A stretch of DNA of 64,000 nucleotides, from assembly GCF_003994475.1 (NCBI RefSeq), contig NZ_RZNY01000022.1, positions 24,047-88,046 of the forward strand, read 5' to 3'. Position 1 is the first letter of the stretch; every line of letters begins with the position of its first letter. This document shows, one piece after another, positions 26,506 through 35,560 of this stretch. This DNA comes from Paenibacillus anaericanus (GTDB taxonomy: Bacteria > Bacillota > Bacilli > Paenibacillales > Paenibacillaceae). The position numbers and the translations under genes are program-made. The notes under the pieces were generated by a model. That model ran no database searches, had not been told where the DNA came from, and saw nothing but the letters and a program-made list of their open reading frames with translations.

Positions 26506-27540
26506 ATGACGGGATTCTACACAGGTAAAAAGGTGCTCATTATCGGAGGAACAGGAACCATTGGTCAGAGTCTACTTCAATTTATCTTGAAGGATTCTCC
26601 CTCAGTTGTGAGATTATTTAGTCGTGACGAATATAAACAGTTTCAATTACAACAGGAATATAAAGAATATGATAATATTCGATATTTAATAGGTGATGTG
26701 CGGGATTATAACAGATTAGAACGTGCTATGCAGGACGTAGACTTTGTATTTCACACAGCTGCCATGAAGCATGTTCCTGCTTGTGAGTATAATCCGTTTG
26801 AAGCAGTACAGACCAATGTGATTGGAACTCAAAATGTTATACAGGCTGCATTGGCGTGTAGTGTAAAAAAGGTAGTATTCACCAGTACAGACAAAGCTAT
26901 ATCTCCAACCAACACGTATGGGGCTTCTAAACTAATGGCTGAAAGGCTGATCTCGGCTGCACAATTTCAGGCGGGATCCAAAAATACCATTTTTTCCGCA
27001 GTTCGATTTGGTAATGTGATGGGATCTAGGGGCTCAGTTATTCCACTTTTCCAATGGCAAATTAAAGAGAAGCGTAGGTTGACTGTTACATGCAAGGAAA
27101 TGACACGCTTTATGATGAGTTTAAAACAGGCTACTGAGTTAACAAGCAAAGCAATGCAAATTGCAAAGGGTGGAGAAATATTTGTGTTGAAGATGCCCGT
27201 CATCCAATTAGCCGATTTAGTGGAGCTTATTGTCAAAGATTCAGTCGATAAATTAGGGATGATGGCTGAAGAAATTAAAATTGAGGAAATTGGAATAAGG
27301 CCAGGGGAGAGAATGTATGAGGAATTAATGACTGAAGAGGAAGCAAACAATGCTTACGAGACAAATGATATGTTTATACTCCCTCACCCATTCTTGAAAA
27401 ATCACGAAGATATTTATTCGAATGTTAATAAGGCAGAATGTAGAAGCTACAGTTCTCATACACAGCAGCCGATTAACCAATGTGAGTTATACTCCTTGCT
27501 CGTGGAAGAGAAATTATTACTTAATATTTCTAGCATGTAA
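26506..27540 (+). CDS. pseB: PseB-type UDP-GlcNAc 4,6-dehydratase
   Basis: PseB starts pseudaminic acid synthesis by turning UDP-GlcNAc into the 4-keto-6-deoxy-L-arabino sugar. The 344-residue short-chain protein has the NAD(P)-binding loop GGTGTIG near residue 14, then FHTAAMKHVP, then STDKA and the catalytic Tyr/Lys in NTYGASK near 135-140. VRFGNVMGSRGSVIPLF and IGIRPGERMYEELM are typical of the soluble FlaA1/PseB group. It starts one base after maf. LegB-type enzymes are close relatives, but the matching PseC, H, G, I, F genes favour the pseudaminic branch. Confidence 0.9.
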   Translation: MTGFYTGKKVLIIGGTGTIGQSLLQFILKDSPSVVRLFSRDEYKQFQLQQEYKEYDNIRYLIGDVRDYNRLERAMQDVDFVFHTAAMKHVPACEYNPFEAVQTNVIGTQNVIQAALACSVKKVVFTSTDKAISPTNTYGASKLMAERLISAAQFQAGSKNTIFSAVRFGNVMGSRGSVIPLFQWQIKEKRRLTVTCKEMTRFMMSLKQATELTSKAMQIAKGGEIFVLKMPVIQLADLVELIVKDSVDKLGMMAEEIKIEEIGIRPGERMYEELMTEEEANNAYETNDMFILPHPFLKNHEDIYSNVNKAECRSYSSHTQQPINQCELYSLLVEEKLLLNISSM

Positions 27541-27557
27541 CTGTGAGGTTCGTATAT

Positions 27558-28634
27558 ATGCTCAATATATCACTTTGTATGATTGTTAAGAATGAACAGC
27601 AAAACTTAATGAGATGTCTTGAAAGCGTCCGATCAATAGTTAGTGAAATAATTGTAGTTGATACCGGATCGACAGACAAAACTAAAGAAATTGCAAGCCT
27701 TTTTGGAGCACAGGTAATCGATTACACATGGAATGATGACTTTTCTGCTGCGAGAAATGTAGCCATTGAGGGAGCCCTCGGAGAATGGGTTTTAGTTTTA
27801 GATGCAGATGAGTATGTTGTAAACGTTAATACTTCAATGCTTCAAGCATTTTTTTTGAATAATAAATTATCACAAATAGGTACAATTGAAATACAAAGTC
27901 GTTTTTTGCAGGGGGATATTGAAAATACTGCGGTTCATCATATATCACGATTATTTCCCGCAGGCATCAGTTATACGGGGCGTATTCATGAACAATTGAA
28001 CACTAACTTGCCAAGAGTAAGTACCGGGATTGTATTAAAGCATGAAGGTTATTATGAAACAAATAAGGCTGAAAGAAATTTAAGGCTTCTTCATAAAGCT
28101 TTAGAAGCTGATCCTGGTGATAATTATTATTTGTTCCAAATTGCTCGACAGTATCGTGGTTGTTCTCAATCTGAGCGGGCGCTGAATTATATTGAAAAGT
28201 GTTATAGCACTTTGAATGGACAAGAGGCATATGCAGCCGAAGCAGGTATTGAGTATCTATATATCCTTATGGAAAACAGAAGATTGCAAGAGGCGGTATC
28301 TGTTATCCAAAAGCAACATACTTTTCTTGAAAATATGGCAGATTACTATTTAGTTTGTGGACTCATATACACCAAGATAGGAATGGACCAAATAGTTGAT
28401 GCTATATCTTATGTGCCTCTAATTGAACAGTGTTATTTAAAGTGTCTCTCGTTAGGGAAGAAGGGTGGGAGAGAGATTGTAAAGGGCACAGCTACCTTCA
28501 TTGCGGCGTATAATCTGGGTGCTTTTTATGAAGCCAAAGGAGATATAATAAGAGCTAAGTACAATTATAGGCGGTCTGCAGAATATGGATATGATCCAGC
28601 TACAAACAGATTGAAAGAGTTGGAGAAGTTGTAA
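27558..28634 (+). CDS. Family 2 glycosyltransferase with TPR-like C-terminus
   Basis: A 358-residue GT2 enzyme of the SunS-like group. It begins ISLCMIVKNEQQNLMRCLESV; IIVVDTGSTDKT and VLVLDADEYV carry the nucleotide-sugar and metal-binding acidic residues. From about residue 190 it has TPR-like helices. Relatives include protein glycosyltransferases acting on flagellin or peptides. The ATG at 27558 has GAGGT upstream; a GTG 15 bases earlier is less likely. In this operon it may add a second sugar to the flagellin glycan. Donor and acceptor are unknown. Confidence 0.85.
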   Translation: MLNISLCMIVKNEQQNLMRCLESVRSIVSEIIVVDTGSTDKTKEIASLFGAQVIDYTWNDDFSAARNVAIEGALGEWVLVLDADEYVVNVNTSMLQAFFLNNKLSQIGTIEIQSRFLQGDIENTAVHHISRLFPAGISYTGRIHEQLNTNLPRVSTGIVLKHEGYYETNKAERNLRLLHKALEADPGDNYYLFQIARQYRGCSQSERALNYIEKCYSTLNGQEAYAAEAGIEYLYILMENRRLQEAVSVIQKQHTFLENMADYYLVCGLIYTKIGMDQIVDAISYVPLIEQCYLKCLSLGKKGGREIVKGTATFIAAYNLGAFYEAKGDIIRAKYNYRRSAEYGYDPATNRLKELEKL

Positions 28635-28675
28635 TATCTTCGGATGTTTTAGTAGTACTAATGGGAGGGACAGAT

Positions 28676-29671
28676 ATGATAAAAAGCTATATAAAATCCA
28701 TAGAATATTATGTTCCTAAAAAAATTGAGTACAATGACCAGAATGAGAAACTTACTAAAAAAATTGGGATTAATCAAATTAATGTGGTTGAAGAAGAGAC
28801 AGCAACTGATTTAGCATTTATGGCAGCAGAAAAGCTGTTTGAATCAGGAATTTGTGAACGAGAACATATTGACTTTATTATTTTTTGCACTCAATCACCG
28901 GATTATTTTTTACCAACCTCTGCTTGTTTGCTACAAGCAAGATTAGAATTGCCAACAAAATGTGGGGCGTTTGATTATAATTTGGGCTGTTCTGGATACG
29001 TCTACGGGCTATCTTTAGCGAAAGGCCTAATTGAGACAGGACAAGCAGAAAATATCTTACTATTAACTGGAGATACTTACAGTAAATATGTAAATAAGAA
29101 GGATCAAAGTGTAAAGGTACTATTTGGAGATGCGGGATCAGCTACACTGATTTCCAATGTAAATGCAAATGAGGATTATTTGGGTCCGTTTGTATTTGGA
29201 ACGGATGGAACCGGAAAGGAAAATTTGATTGTAAGAAACGGGGGCGCTAGAGAACCATATACAGAAGAAGCACTAATGGAGCTGGAAGATAGATATGGAA
29301 ACTTAAGGTCCAACGCAAATTTATATATGAACGGTCCAGAGGTGTTTAACTTTACACTAAGGGAAGTTCCACCAGCATTCTTTGAATTGCTTGAGAAGAC
29401 AGGTATGGCTATTCAAGATTATGATAGATTTGTTTTTCATCAAGCAAATAAATTTATGCTAGAACATTTAAGGTTAAAATTAAAAATACCTGAAGAAAAG
29501 TTTACTGTGTGTCTTGAAAATTATGGTAATACTGTATCTTCAACAATTCCAATAGCTTTGAAAAACGAAATGGAACAAGGTAATCTCGATGACAACAATA
29601 AACTGTTGCTTCTTGGTTTCGGAGTAGGTTACTCATGGGCAGGTTGTAAAATGGTATGGAAAAATAGTTGA
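28676..29671 (+). CDS. Ketoacyl-ACP synthase III-like enzyme in the glycan operon
   Basis: A 331-residue FabH-family condensing enzyme. The triad is intact: Cys105 in LGCSGYVYG, His255 in FHQANKF and Asn285 in NYGNTVSS. The ATG at 28676 follows GGGAGG. FabH joins an acyl-CoA starter to malonyl-ACP to give a 3-ketoacyl-ACP. Because its own acyl carrier protein and ketoreductase follow directly, the trio looks like a private module making a short 3-hydroxyacyl group, probably 3-hydroxybutyryl from acetyl-CoA, for the sugar acyltransferase downstream. Chain length and use are inference. Confidence 0.87.
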   Translation: MIKSYIKSIEYYVPKKIEYNDQNEKLTKKIGINQINVVEEETATDLAFMAAEKLFESGICEREHIDFIIFCTQSPDYFLPTSACLLQARLELPTKCGAFDYNLGCSGYVYGLSLAKGLIETGQAENILLLTGDTYSKYVNKKDQSVKVLFGDAGSATLISNVNANEDYLGPFVFGTDGTGKENLIVRNGGAREPYTEEALMELEDRYGNLRSNANLYMNGPEVFNFTLREVPPAFFELLEKTGMAIQDYDRFVFHQANKFMLEHLRLKLKIPEEKFTVCLENYGNTVSSTIPIALKNEMEQGNLDDNNKLLLLGFGVGYSWAGCKMVWKNS

Positions 29672-29686
29672 AATGAGGGCGTATAG

Positions 29687-29926
29687 ATGGATTTCAAAAA
29701 TTTCGTTAGAGAGTTTGAAGAAAACGTGGTTATGGTTGCTGAAGGTACATTAGAAATGAGTACTGTTCTAGAGAACTTAGAGGATTGGGATTCACTAGCT
29801 GTTGTGTCAACAATGGCAATAGCTGACAACATGTTTGGAGTTCAATTGGATGGAGAAGAAATTGTCTCGTGTACCACCTTTGGTGAGTTGATTGATAAAG
29901 TGAAAAATCAACTTTCAGGTGCATAA
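29687..29926 (+). CDS. Acyl carrier protein in the glycan operon
   Basis: A 79-residue acidic carrier protein. Ser36 in EDWDSLAVV is the phosphopantetheine attachment site (DSL motif). It would carry malonyl and the growing acyl chain for the ketoacyl synthase 15 bases upstream and the reductase three bases downstream. It is distinct from a housekeeping ACP both in sequence and in its placement among sugar genes. Confidence 0.88.
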   Translation: MDFKNFVREFEENVVMVAEGTLEMSTVLENLEDWDSLAVVSTMAIADNMFGVQLDGEEIVSCTTFGELIDKVKNQLSGA

Positions 29927-29929
29927 ATC

Positions 29930-30700
29930 ATGCAGGATCCCTTTTCCTTAAGTGATAAAACGATTCTTTTGACAGGTGCATCCTCAGGTATAGGAAAACA
30001 AATTGCAGAGACTCTAAGTAAACAAGGTGCAAGGTTAATTTTAGTGGGAAGACATCAGGATACCCTTGATGAAACTAAGGGATATTTAAATGTGAATCTA
30101 AATCAAAATCATATTGTCGAGAATTTTGATTTAGAGCATGTTGATGAAATCCCGGGTTGGATGAAAGAAATCGTGTCTAAACATAATGTTAACATTGATG
30201 GAATTGTACATTCTGCTGGTATTCAAACTACCAGTCCCATTCGAACAATGAAAATAAGTGAAATAGAAAAAATGATGTCTCTTAATCTATACTCTGGTCT
30301 TGCATTATTGAAAGGTTTGTCGAACAAAAAGGTTAATTCTTCTGGAGGATCGTTTGTTTTCATATCTTCAATTATGGGAGTAGTAGGTCAACCAGGAATA
30401 GTAGGTTATTCCGCTAGCAAAGGAGCCATAAATTCCGCTGTGAAATCATCGGCACTTGAATTAGCGAGACATGGGATTAGAGTGAATTCGATTTGTCCTG
30501 GATTTATCCCTACAAAAATGATGGATCAGTGGTCTAAATTAGTAACACTAGAAAAGCGAAAAGAAACCGAAAATCAATACCCACTTGGTTTCGGGACTCC
30601 AACTGATGTTGCTTATGCAGCTGTCTATCTTCTTTCTGAAGCTGCTAGATGGGTAACTGGAACATCTATGGTTATTGATGGAGGGTACTCCTGTCAATAA
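29930..30700 (+). CDS. FabG-like short-chain reductase in the glycan operon
   Basis: A 256-residue classical SDR: cofactor loop GASSGIGKQ near residue 16, NAG-equivalent HSAGIQ, the Ser in FISSIMG and catalytic YSASK near 163. It ends VTGTSMVIDGGYS like ketoacyl-ACP reductases. With the preceding synthase and carrier protein it would reduce a 3-ketoacyl-ACP to the 3-hydroxyacyl-ACP. An alternative is a sugar ketoreductase, but the direct linkage to the carrier protein favours acyl chemistry. Confidence 0.85.
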   Translation: MQDPFSLSDKTILLTGASSGIGKQIAETLSKQGARLILVGRHQDTLDETKGYLNVNLNQNHIVENFDLEHVDEIPGWMKEIVSKHNVNIDGIVHSAGIQTTSPIRTMKISEIEKMMSLNLYSGLALLKGLSNKKVNSSGGSFVFISSIMGVVGQPGIVGYSASKGAINSAVKSSALELARHGIRVNSICPGFIPTKMMDQWSKLVTLEKRKETENQYPLGFGTPTDVAYAAVYLLSEAARWVTGTSMVIDGGYSCQ

Positions 30701-30722
30701 ATAAATAATTGGAGGCAGATGT

Positions 30723-31262
30723 ATGATCAAGTTTGTTAAGCTTCGTCAATATCATCTAGAGCAAGTAATGCGCTGGAGAACTCATCCCAATGTAACACGA
30801 TATATGTTTACAGACATTGAAGAAAATATGGATCATCAATTGTCATGGTACACCAAGATAAGTAACGATAACAGTCAAAAACATTGGTTAATATCTTATA
30901 ATGACAGGTTAATTGGTGTAGTTTCACTTAATGATATTCAATGGGAACATTCTAGATGCAGTTGGGGACTGTACATTGGCGAGTTTGATGTGAAATTAAT
31001 TGGAGGATTAATTGCACCTCATATGTATCAATATGTATTTGAAACACTGAAACTCAAGAAAATAACGGCAGAAGTATTAGGGAAAAACGAAAAGGCAAGA
31101 AAGACCCATCTTATGCATGGTTGTCGAGAAGTAGGAGTATATAAAAATCATATATTTAAATATGGGGAATTTGACGATGTTTATTTATATGAGTTAATGG
31201 ATTACGAGTGGCAAGAAAAACGAAATCGTTATGTTCACTTAAAGACAGAATTTGAAGAATAA
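30723..31262 (+). CDS. pseH: PseH-type GNAT N-acyltransferase
   Basis: PseH acylates the 4-amino group of UDP-4-amino-4,6-dideoxy-AltNAc. The 179-residue GNAT protein begins IKFVKLRQYHLEQVMRWRTHPNVTRYMFTD, typical of PseH, and has KKITAEVLGKNEKARKTHLMHGCREVG in the acyl-CoA domain. It starts 22 bases after the reductase of the acyl module. That position raises the possibility that it uses 3-hydroxyacyl-ACP instead of acetyl-CoA; this is inference. Confidence 0.85.
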   Translation: MIKFVKLRQYHLEQVMRWRTHPNVTRYMFTDIEENMDHQLSWYTKISNDNSQKHWLISYNDRLIGVVSLNDIQWEHSRCSWGLYIGEFDVKLIGGLIAPHMYQYVFETLKLKKITAEVLGKNEKARKTHLMHGCREVGVYKNHIFKYGEFDDVYLYELMDYEWQEKRNRYVHLKTEFEE

Positions 31263-31287
31263 ACCATGACAATTATGAGGTAAATGG

Positions 31288-32367
31288 ATGCAAAGAGAAC
31301 TTTACGAAATTAATGAAATAGTAGTTTTTCGTGCGGATGCAACCAATAATATTGGGACTGGGCATCTAATGAGGTGCTTGATCTTGGCCGACGAATTACT
31401 GAAGCATAGTTATACTAGTATTTTTGTAGTTAAAGACTTACATAGTGACTTAATCCAATATATAAATACTCGCGGATTTCAGGTCATTTTGATTAACGGT
31501 GAAGATATATCTATTGAGCAGGATGCAACAACTACAATTGAGTTCGTTAGTGGTCTTATTAACAAACCTAAATGGATCATTGTTGATCATTATGGAATTG
31601 ATTATCGCTGGGAGACGATGCTAAGACCGCATGTGAAGGGAATTATGGTAATCGATGATTTAGCAAATAGATCTCATAATTGTGACATCTTATTAGATCA
31701 GAATATCAGTCACAACTATAAGTTAAGATATAATAAGTTCATAACACCTGGGTGTAAGTTATTTCTTGGACCTGAATATTTAATTCTAAAAGAACACTTC
31801 TATGCCTCACGTCATGATATTCAGCCTCGTTCAGGAGCAGTTAAACAAATACTTGTTTTTTTTGGAGGAAGCGATCCTACTGAAGAAACCATGAAAGTGT
31901 TAAATTGTCTGAATAAAAATAACTTTAATGATGTTGAATTTAACTTGATAGTGGGATTATCAAATAAAAACAAGCAGGTTATTGAACTAAAAACTAAGCA
32001 ACTGAAAAACGTGAATTTTTTTTGTCAGGTGGAACACATCTCTGAACTTATCTTGAAAGCCGATTTTGCTCTTGGAGCGGGAGGTATAACGATGTGGGAG
32101 AGATGTTTCTTGGGCTTACCCTCTGCCGTCACTGTAGTGGCGGACAATCAACAAGAGTCAGTGCTAGTTGCGGAATATCATCAGACAATATGGAATATGG
32201 GGTGGCATGAAAATATCATCTCACAGGATTACAATAACATAATTGAAAAGGCACTTGGTTTACCAAATGTACTGAAGAGAATGAGTGAATATTGTCTAAA
32301 CCTAATTCCAGGTAGTAGGCTAGATTATGTGATAAATGAAATCGTTAATCCGATAAAAGCTGACTAA
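31288..32367 (+). CDS. pseG: PseG-type UDP-sugar hydrolase
   Basis: PseG removes UDP from UDP-2,4-diacylamino-2,4,6-trideoxy-L-altrose. The 359-residue GT-B-fold protein has the catalytic His26 in IGTGHLMRC, then IIVDHYGIDYRWE, IDDLANR and the nucleotide-binding GAGGITMWERCFLGLPS. B. subtilis SpsG is a relative. The start lacks an obvious ribosome site beyond GAGGT and is coupled closely to pseH. Confidence 0.92.
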   Translation: MQRELYEINEIVVFRADATNNIGTGHLMRCLILADELLKHSYTSIFVVKDLHSDLIQYINTRGFQVILINGEDISIEQDATTTIEFVSGLINKPKWIIVDHYGIDYRWETMLRPHVKGIMVIDDLANRSHNCDILLDQNISHNYKLRYNKFITPGCKLFLGPEYLILKEHFYASRHDIQPRSGAVKQILVFFGGSDPTEETMKVLNCLNKNNFNDVEFNLIVGLSNKNKQVIELKTKQLKNVNFFCQVEHISELILKADFALGAGGITMWERCFLGLPSAVTVVADNQQESVLVAEYHQTIWNMGWHENIISQDYNNIIEKALGLPNVLKRMSEYCLNLIPGSRLDYVINEIVNPIKAD

Positions 32368-32379
32368 GGAGAGTATTTG

Positions 32380-33435
32380 ATGCAAACAGATGAAATAAAA
32401 ATTTCGAGTCGTTGGATAGGAAGAATCCACAAGCCCTTCATCATCGCAGAAATGTCCGGAAATCATAATCAGTCTCTAGATAGGGCATTAGAGATTGTTA
32501 AAGCTGCTGCCGAATCAGGCGTAGATGCTATTAAACTGCAAACATATACTGCGGATACTATGACCTTGGATGTCAATACCGAAGAATTCATGATTAAAGA
32601 ATCTGATAATCTATGGAAGGGAAATTCATTATACAATTTGTATAAACAAGCGTATACCCCATGGGAATGGCATGCTGAGATATTTAAAAAATGTAATGAA
32701 TTGGGTTTACTTGCATTTAGTTCGCCGTTTGATGAAACTGCAGTCGATTTCTTGGAAAGTTTGGATGTGCCGGCTTATAAAATAGCGTCCTTTGAGAATA
32801 CAGATTTGCCACTTATTAAAAAGGTAGCTCGAACGGGTAAACCTATAATTATGTCTACTGGAATGGCAACCCCTGCAGAAATAGATGAGGCGGTACAAAC
32901 CGCAAGAGAGTTCGGATGTGAACAATTGGTACTCTTAAAATGCACAAGCACTTATCCGGCTGAGCCTACAAATTCTAATCTTGCTACAATTCCACATTTG
33001 AGGCAGCTTTTTAATTGTGAAGTGGGGTTATCTGATCATACCTTAGGACTAGGAGTTTCTATTGCTAGTGTAGCGATGGGTGCAACCGTAATTGAAAAAC
33101 ACTTCACGCTTTCAAGAGCTGACGGAGGTGTGGATTCTGTTTTTTCTATGGAACCTCATGAAATGAAAAGCCTAGTTGAAGAGGCAACTAAAGCATGGCA
33201 ATCGATAGGGACTATATCATACGGTGCTACAGAAAGTGAAAAAGACTCAAGAAATTACAGAAGATCTATTTATGCATCTAGTGATATTAAGCAGGGTGAG
33301 AAAATTAATGAAGACAACATTAAAGTGATCAGGCCGGGTTATGGTTTACCGCCAAAATACTTGGATATGGTAATTGGTAGAACTGCTTCAATTGATATAT
33401 TGAAGGGGACTCCTATTAGTTGGGATATTGTTTAA
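32380..33435 (+). CDS. pseI: Pseudaminic acid synthase PseI (NeuB family)
   Basis: PseI condenses the free 2,4-diacylamino-trideoxy-altrose with phosphoenolpyruvate to form pseudaminic acid. The 351-residue protein has the TIM-barrel NeuB domain (FIIAEMSGNHNQSLDRALEIVKAAAESGVDAIKLQTYT; VGLSDHTLG; EKHFTLSRADGGVDSVFS) and the C-terminal SAF antifreeze-like domain from about residue 290. The phrase SGNHNQ is typical of the PseI branch. The ATG at 32380 has AAGGAGAG upstream. Confidence 0.94.
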   Translation: MQTDEIKISSRWIGRIHKPFIIAEMSGNHNQSLDRALEIVKAAAESGVDAIKLQTYTADTMTLDVNTEEFMIKESDNLWKGNSLYNLYKQAYTPWEWHAEIFKKCNELGLLAFSSPFDETAVDFLESLDVPAYKIASFENTDLPLIKKVARTGKPIIMSTGMATPAEIDEAVQTAREFGCEQLVLLKCTSTYPAEPTNSNLATIPHLRQLFNCEVGLSDHTLGLGVSIASVAMGATVIEKHFTLSRADGGVDSVFSMEPHEMKSLVEEATKAWQSIGTISYGATESEKDSRNYRRSIYASSDIKQGEKINEDNIKVIRPGYGLPPKYLDMVIGRTASIDILKGTPISWDIV

Positions 33436-33456
33436 CATTATAAATAGAGGTGTACG

Positions 33457-34182
33457 ATGAATTTTACTGTAATTATTCAAGCGCGTATGGGCTCTAGTCG
33501 TTTACCAGGTAAGGTTTTGATGCCACTAGGTACAAGTTGTGTTCTTGATTACGTTGTGACTAGATGTAATAAGATTCAAGGGGTTCATCAAGTTATCGTA
33601 GCCACTTCTATACTTGAGCAGGATGATGCTATAGAAGATTGGTGCAAGCTTAACAATGTTAATTGTTTTCGTGGGTCGGAAGAGGATGTTCTAAAAAGAT
33701 ATTATGATTGTGCCAAGAAGTATAAAGCTGAGAATGTTTTGCGTGTAACAGCCGATTGCCCATTTGTGGATTATGAACTGGCAAGTGCGATGATAGAAAC
33801 GATGATCGTAAAGCCTTCTGATATTTTATTGTATGAGGGTGAATTACCACGTGGATTAGCTGTAGAAATAATTTCATTTGATGCTTTGGAAAAAGTTAAT
33901 TATTTGGGGAAGGAAATTCGGCATCGCGAACATGTTACATATTTTGCATATGAAAACAAAGAATTATTTTCATCTGTTTCTATAAATGTTCCTAAACACT
34001 TGAATCACCCTCAGTTAAGAATTACTCTTGATACACAAGAGGATTATTTAGTTTGCCAGGCAATAGCTGAAGCCTTTCCAGATGATATACTAGTAAGTTC
34101 TTCAGATGTAATTGAGTATCTTTTAAAATCTCCCGAGATATCAAAGATTAATGCTCACATCGAGCAAAAACCTGTGATTTAA
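33457..34182 (+). CDS. pseF: CMP-sugar synthetase of the SpsF/PseF type
   Basis: A 241-residue cytidylyltransferase expected to activate pseudaminic acid with CTP for Maf. It begins VIIQARMGSSRLPGKVLMPLG, the nucleotide-binding P-loop of this family, with VTADCPFVD near residue 88. It is closer in style to B. subtilis SpsF than to NeuA. It lies directly after pseI, separated by 21 bases. Confidence 0.87.
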   Translation: MNFTVIIQARMGSSRLPGKVLMPLGTSCVLDYVVTRCNKIQGVHQVIVATSILEQDDAIEDWCKLNNVNCFRGSEEDVLKRYYDCAKKYKAENVLRVTADCPFVDYELASAMIETMIVKPSDILLYEGELPRGLAVEIISFDALEKVNYLGKEIRHREHVTYFAYENKELFSSVSINVPKHLNHPQLRITLDTQEDYLVCQAIAEAFPDDILVSSSDVIEYLLKSPEISKINAHIEQKPVI

Positions 34183-34216
34183 GAAAATATTTGTATTAGC
34201 GGAGTTGATTGATATA

Positions 34217-35560
34217 ATGAGTAATTCAGAATTACTTCAGATGGATAGCCTCTTTGATAGATTATTTCCGATATGTAGAAGTATTACAGGTGAGGGTCTA
34301 CGCGAAACACTTAATATATTATCTGGCTATATTCCGCTTGAACACTTTGGAGTCAAATCGGATACCGAAGTGTTTGATTGGATAATACCTAAAGAATGGG
34401 TAATAAGAGATGCCATATTAAAGGGTCCCGACAATAAGATTATCGCTGACTTTAAAATAAATAATCTACATGTATTAAATTACAGTGATTCGGTGGATAG
34501 TGTAATAGATCTTGAGGAGCTTCAACAACACCTTCATTCTATTCCTAATCTGCCTACAGCTATCCCTTATGTTATTTCGTATTATAAGAGAAGGTGGGGA
34601 TTTTGTATCTCACATGAAGAACGTGAGCAGTTAAAGCCTGGGAAATATCATGCTTATATTGACAGTGAATTTATCGATGGAGAGTTGAACTTTTCTCATG
34701 CTATTCTTCCTGGTGAAAGTAAGCGCGAAATACTAATTAGTACCTATGTATGCCATCCATCCATGGCGAATAACGAATTAAGTGGCCCTATTTCAGCTGT
34801 TTTTTTATATCAAAGGTTAGCCAGAAAACAGCGTAGGTTCACCTACCGCTTTGTGTTCCTACCCGAAACGATAGGGAGTATCAGTTATCTACATAGGTTT
34901 GGAGAAGAGTTGCGTCAAAATATTTACGCTGGTCTTGTTTTGACGTGTTTAGGAGGAAATAGATCTTTAAGTTATAAAATGTCGAGAAGAGGTGACAGCC
35001 CGATTGATTTGATGTGGACGCACCTAAATGATACAAATGTATTTAATGGGCAAACGCGAATATTTACCCCTGATGGAGGATCTGATGAACGGCAGTATTG
35101 CTCCCCTGGTTTTAATTTACCAGTAGGGCAAATGGCGAGAACAGTTTATGGTGAATATGCCGGATATCATAACTCGCTGGATACCAAAGCAGAGATGACA
35201 ATAGAGTCATTATATTCAAGTGTTAATGAAATGGAAATATTGATTGAAGCAGTGGAATGGGATGGTTATTATATAAATAATTCTCCTTATGGGGAAGTGA
35301 AGCTCGATAAGTATGGGCTCTATCCTGATATGAATGCTGCAGGAGTAACAAAGCAGTTATCTTCTAATAATTTGAATGATAATAGAATACAACTGTCACG
35401 TATACTAAATATTTTAAATTATTCGGATGGTGAACATACATTAAGAGAGATCGCCTCTAAATGCAATGCAAGTATCTTAGACCTTATTCCTATTGTCAAG
35501 TTGCTATTAGATAAAGAGTTAATTTCAGGTCCATATGATGAGAGGAGAGATATACTTTGA
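34217..35560 (+). CDS. DUF4910 aminopeptidase-like hydrolase
   Basis: A 447-residue protein of the DUF4910 family, which has a zinc aminopeptidase-like core often found in nonulosonic acid clusters. Visible blocks are ICRSITGEGLRETL at the N-terminus, STYVCHPSMANNELSGP near 177 with likely metal ligands, and a C-terminal winged-helix-like tail. The ATG at 34217 is chosen; GGAG lies 12 bases upstream. Its place before the N-formyltransferase suggests an amide hydrolase that frees an amine on the sugar for formylation. No function is proven for this member; the link is inference. Confidence 0.8.
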   Translation: MSNSELLQMDSLFDRLFPICRSITGEGLRETLNILSGYIPLEHFGVKSDTEVFDWIIPKEWVIRDAILKGPDNKIIADFKINNLHVLNYSDSVDSVIDLEELQQHLHSIPNLPTAIPYVISYYKRRWGFCISHEEREQLKPGKYHAYIDSEFIDGELNFSHAILPGESKREILISTYVCHPSMANNELSGPISAVFLYQRLARKQRRFTYRFVFLPETIGSISYLHRFGEELRQNIYAGLVLTCLGGNRSLSYKMSRRGDSPIDLMWTHLNDTNVFNGQTRIFTPDGGSDERQYCSPGFNLPVGQMARTVYGEYAGYHNSLDTKAEMTIESLYSSVNEMEILIEAVEWDGYYINNSPYGEVKLDKYGLYPDMNAAGVTKQLSSNNLNDNRIQLSRILNILNYSDGEHTLREIASKCNASILDLIPIVKLLLDKELISGPYDERRDIL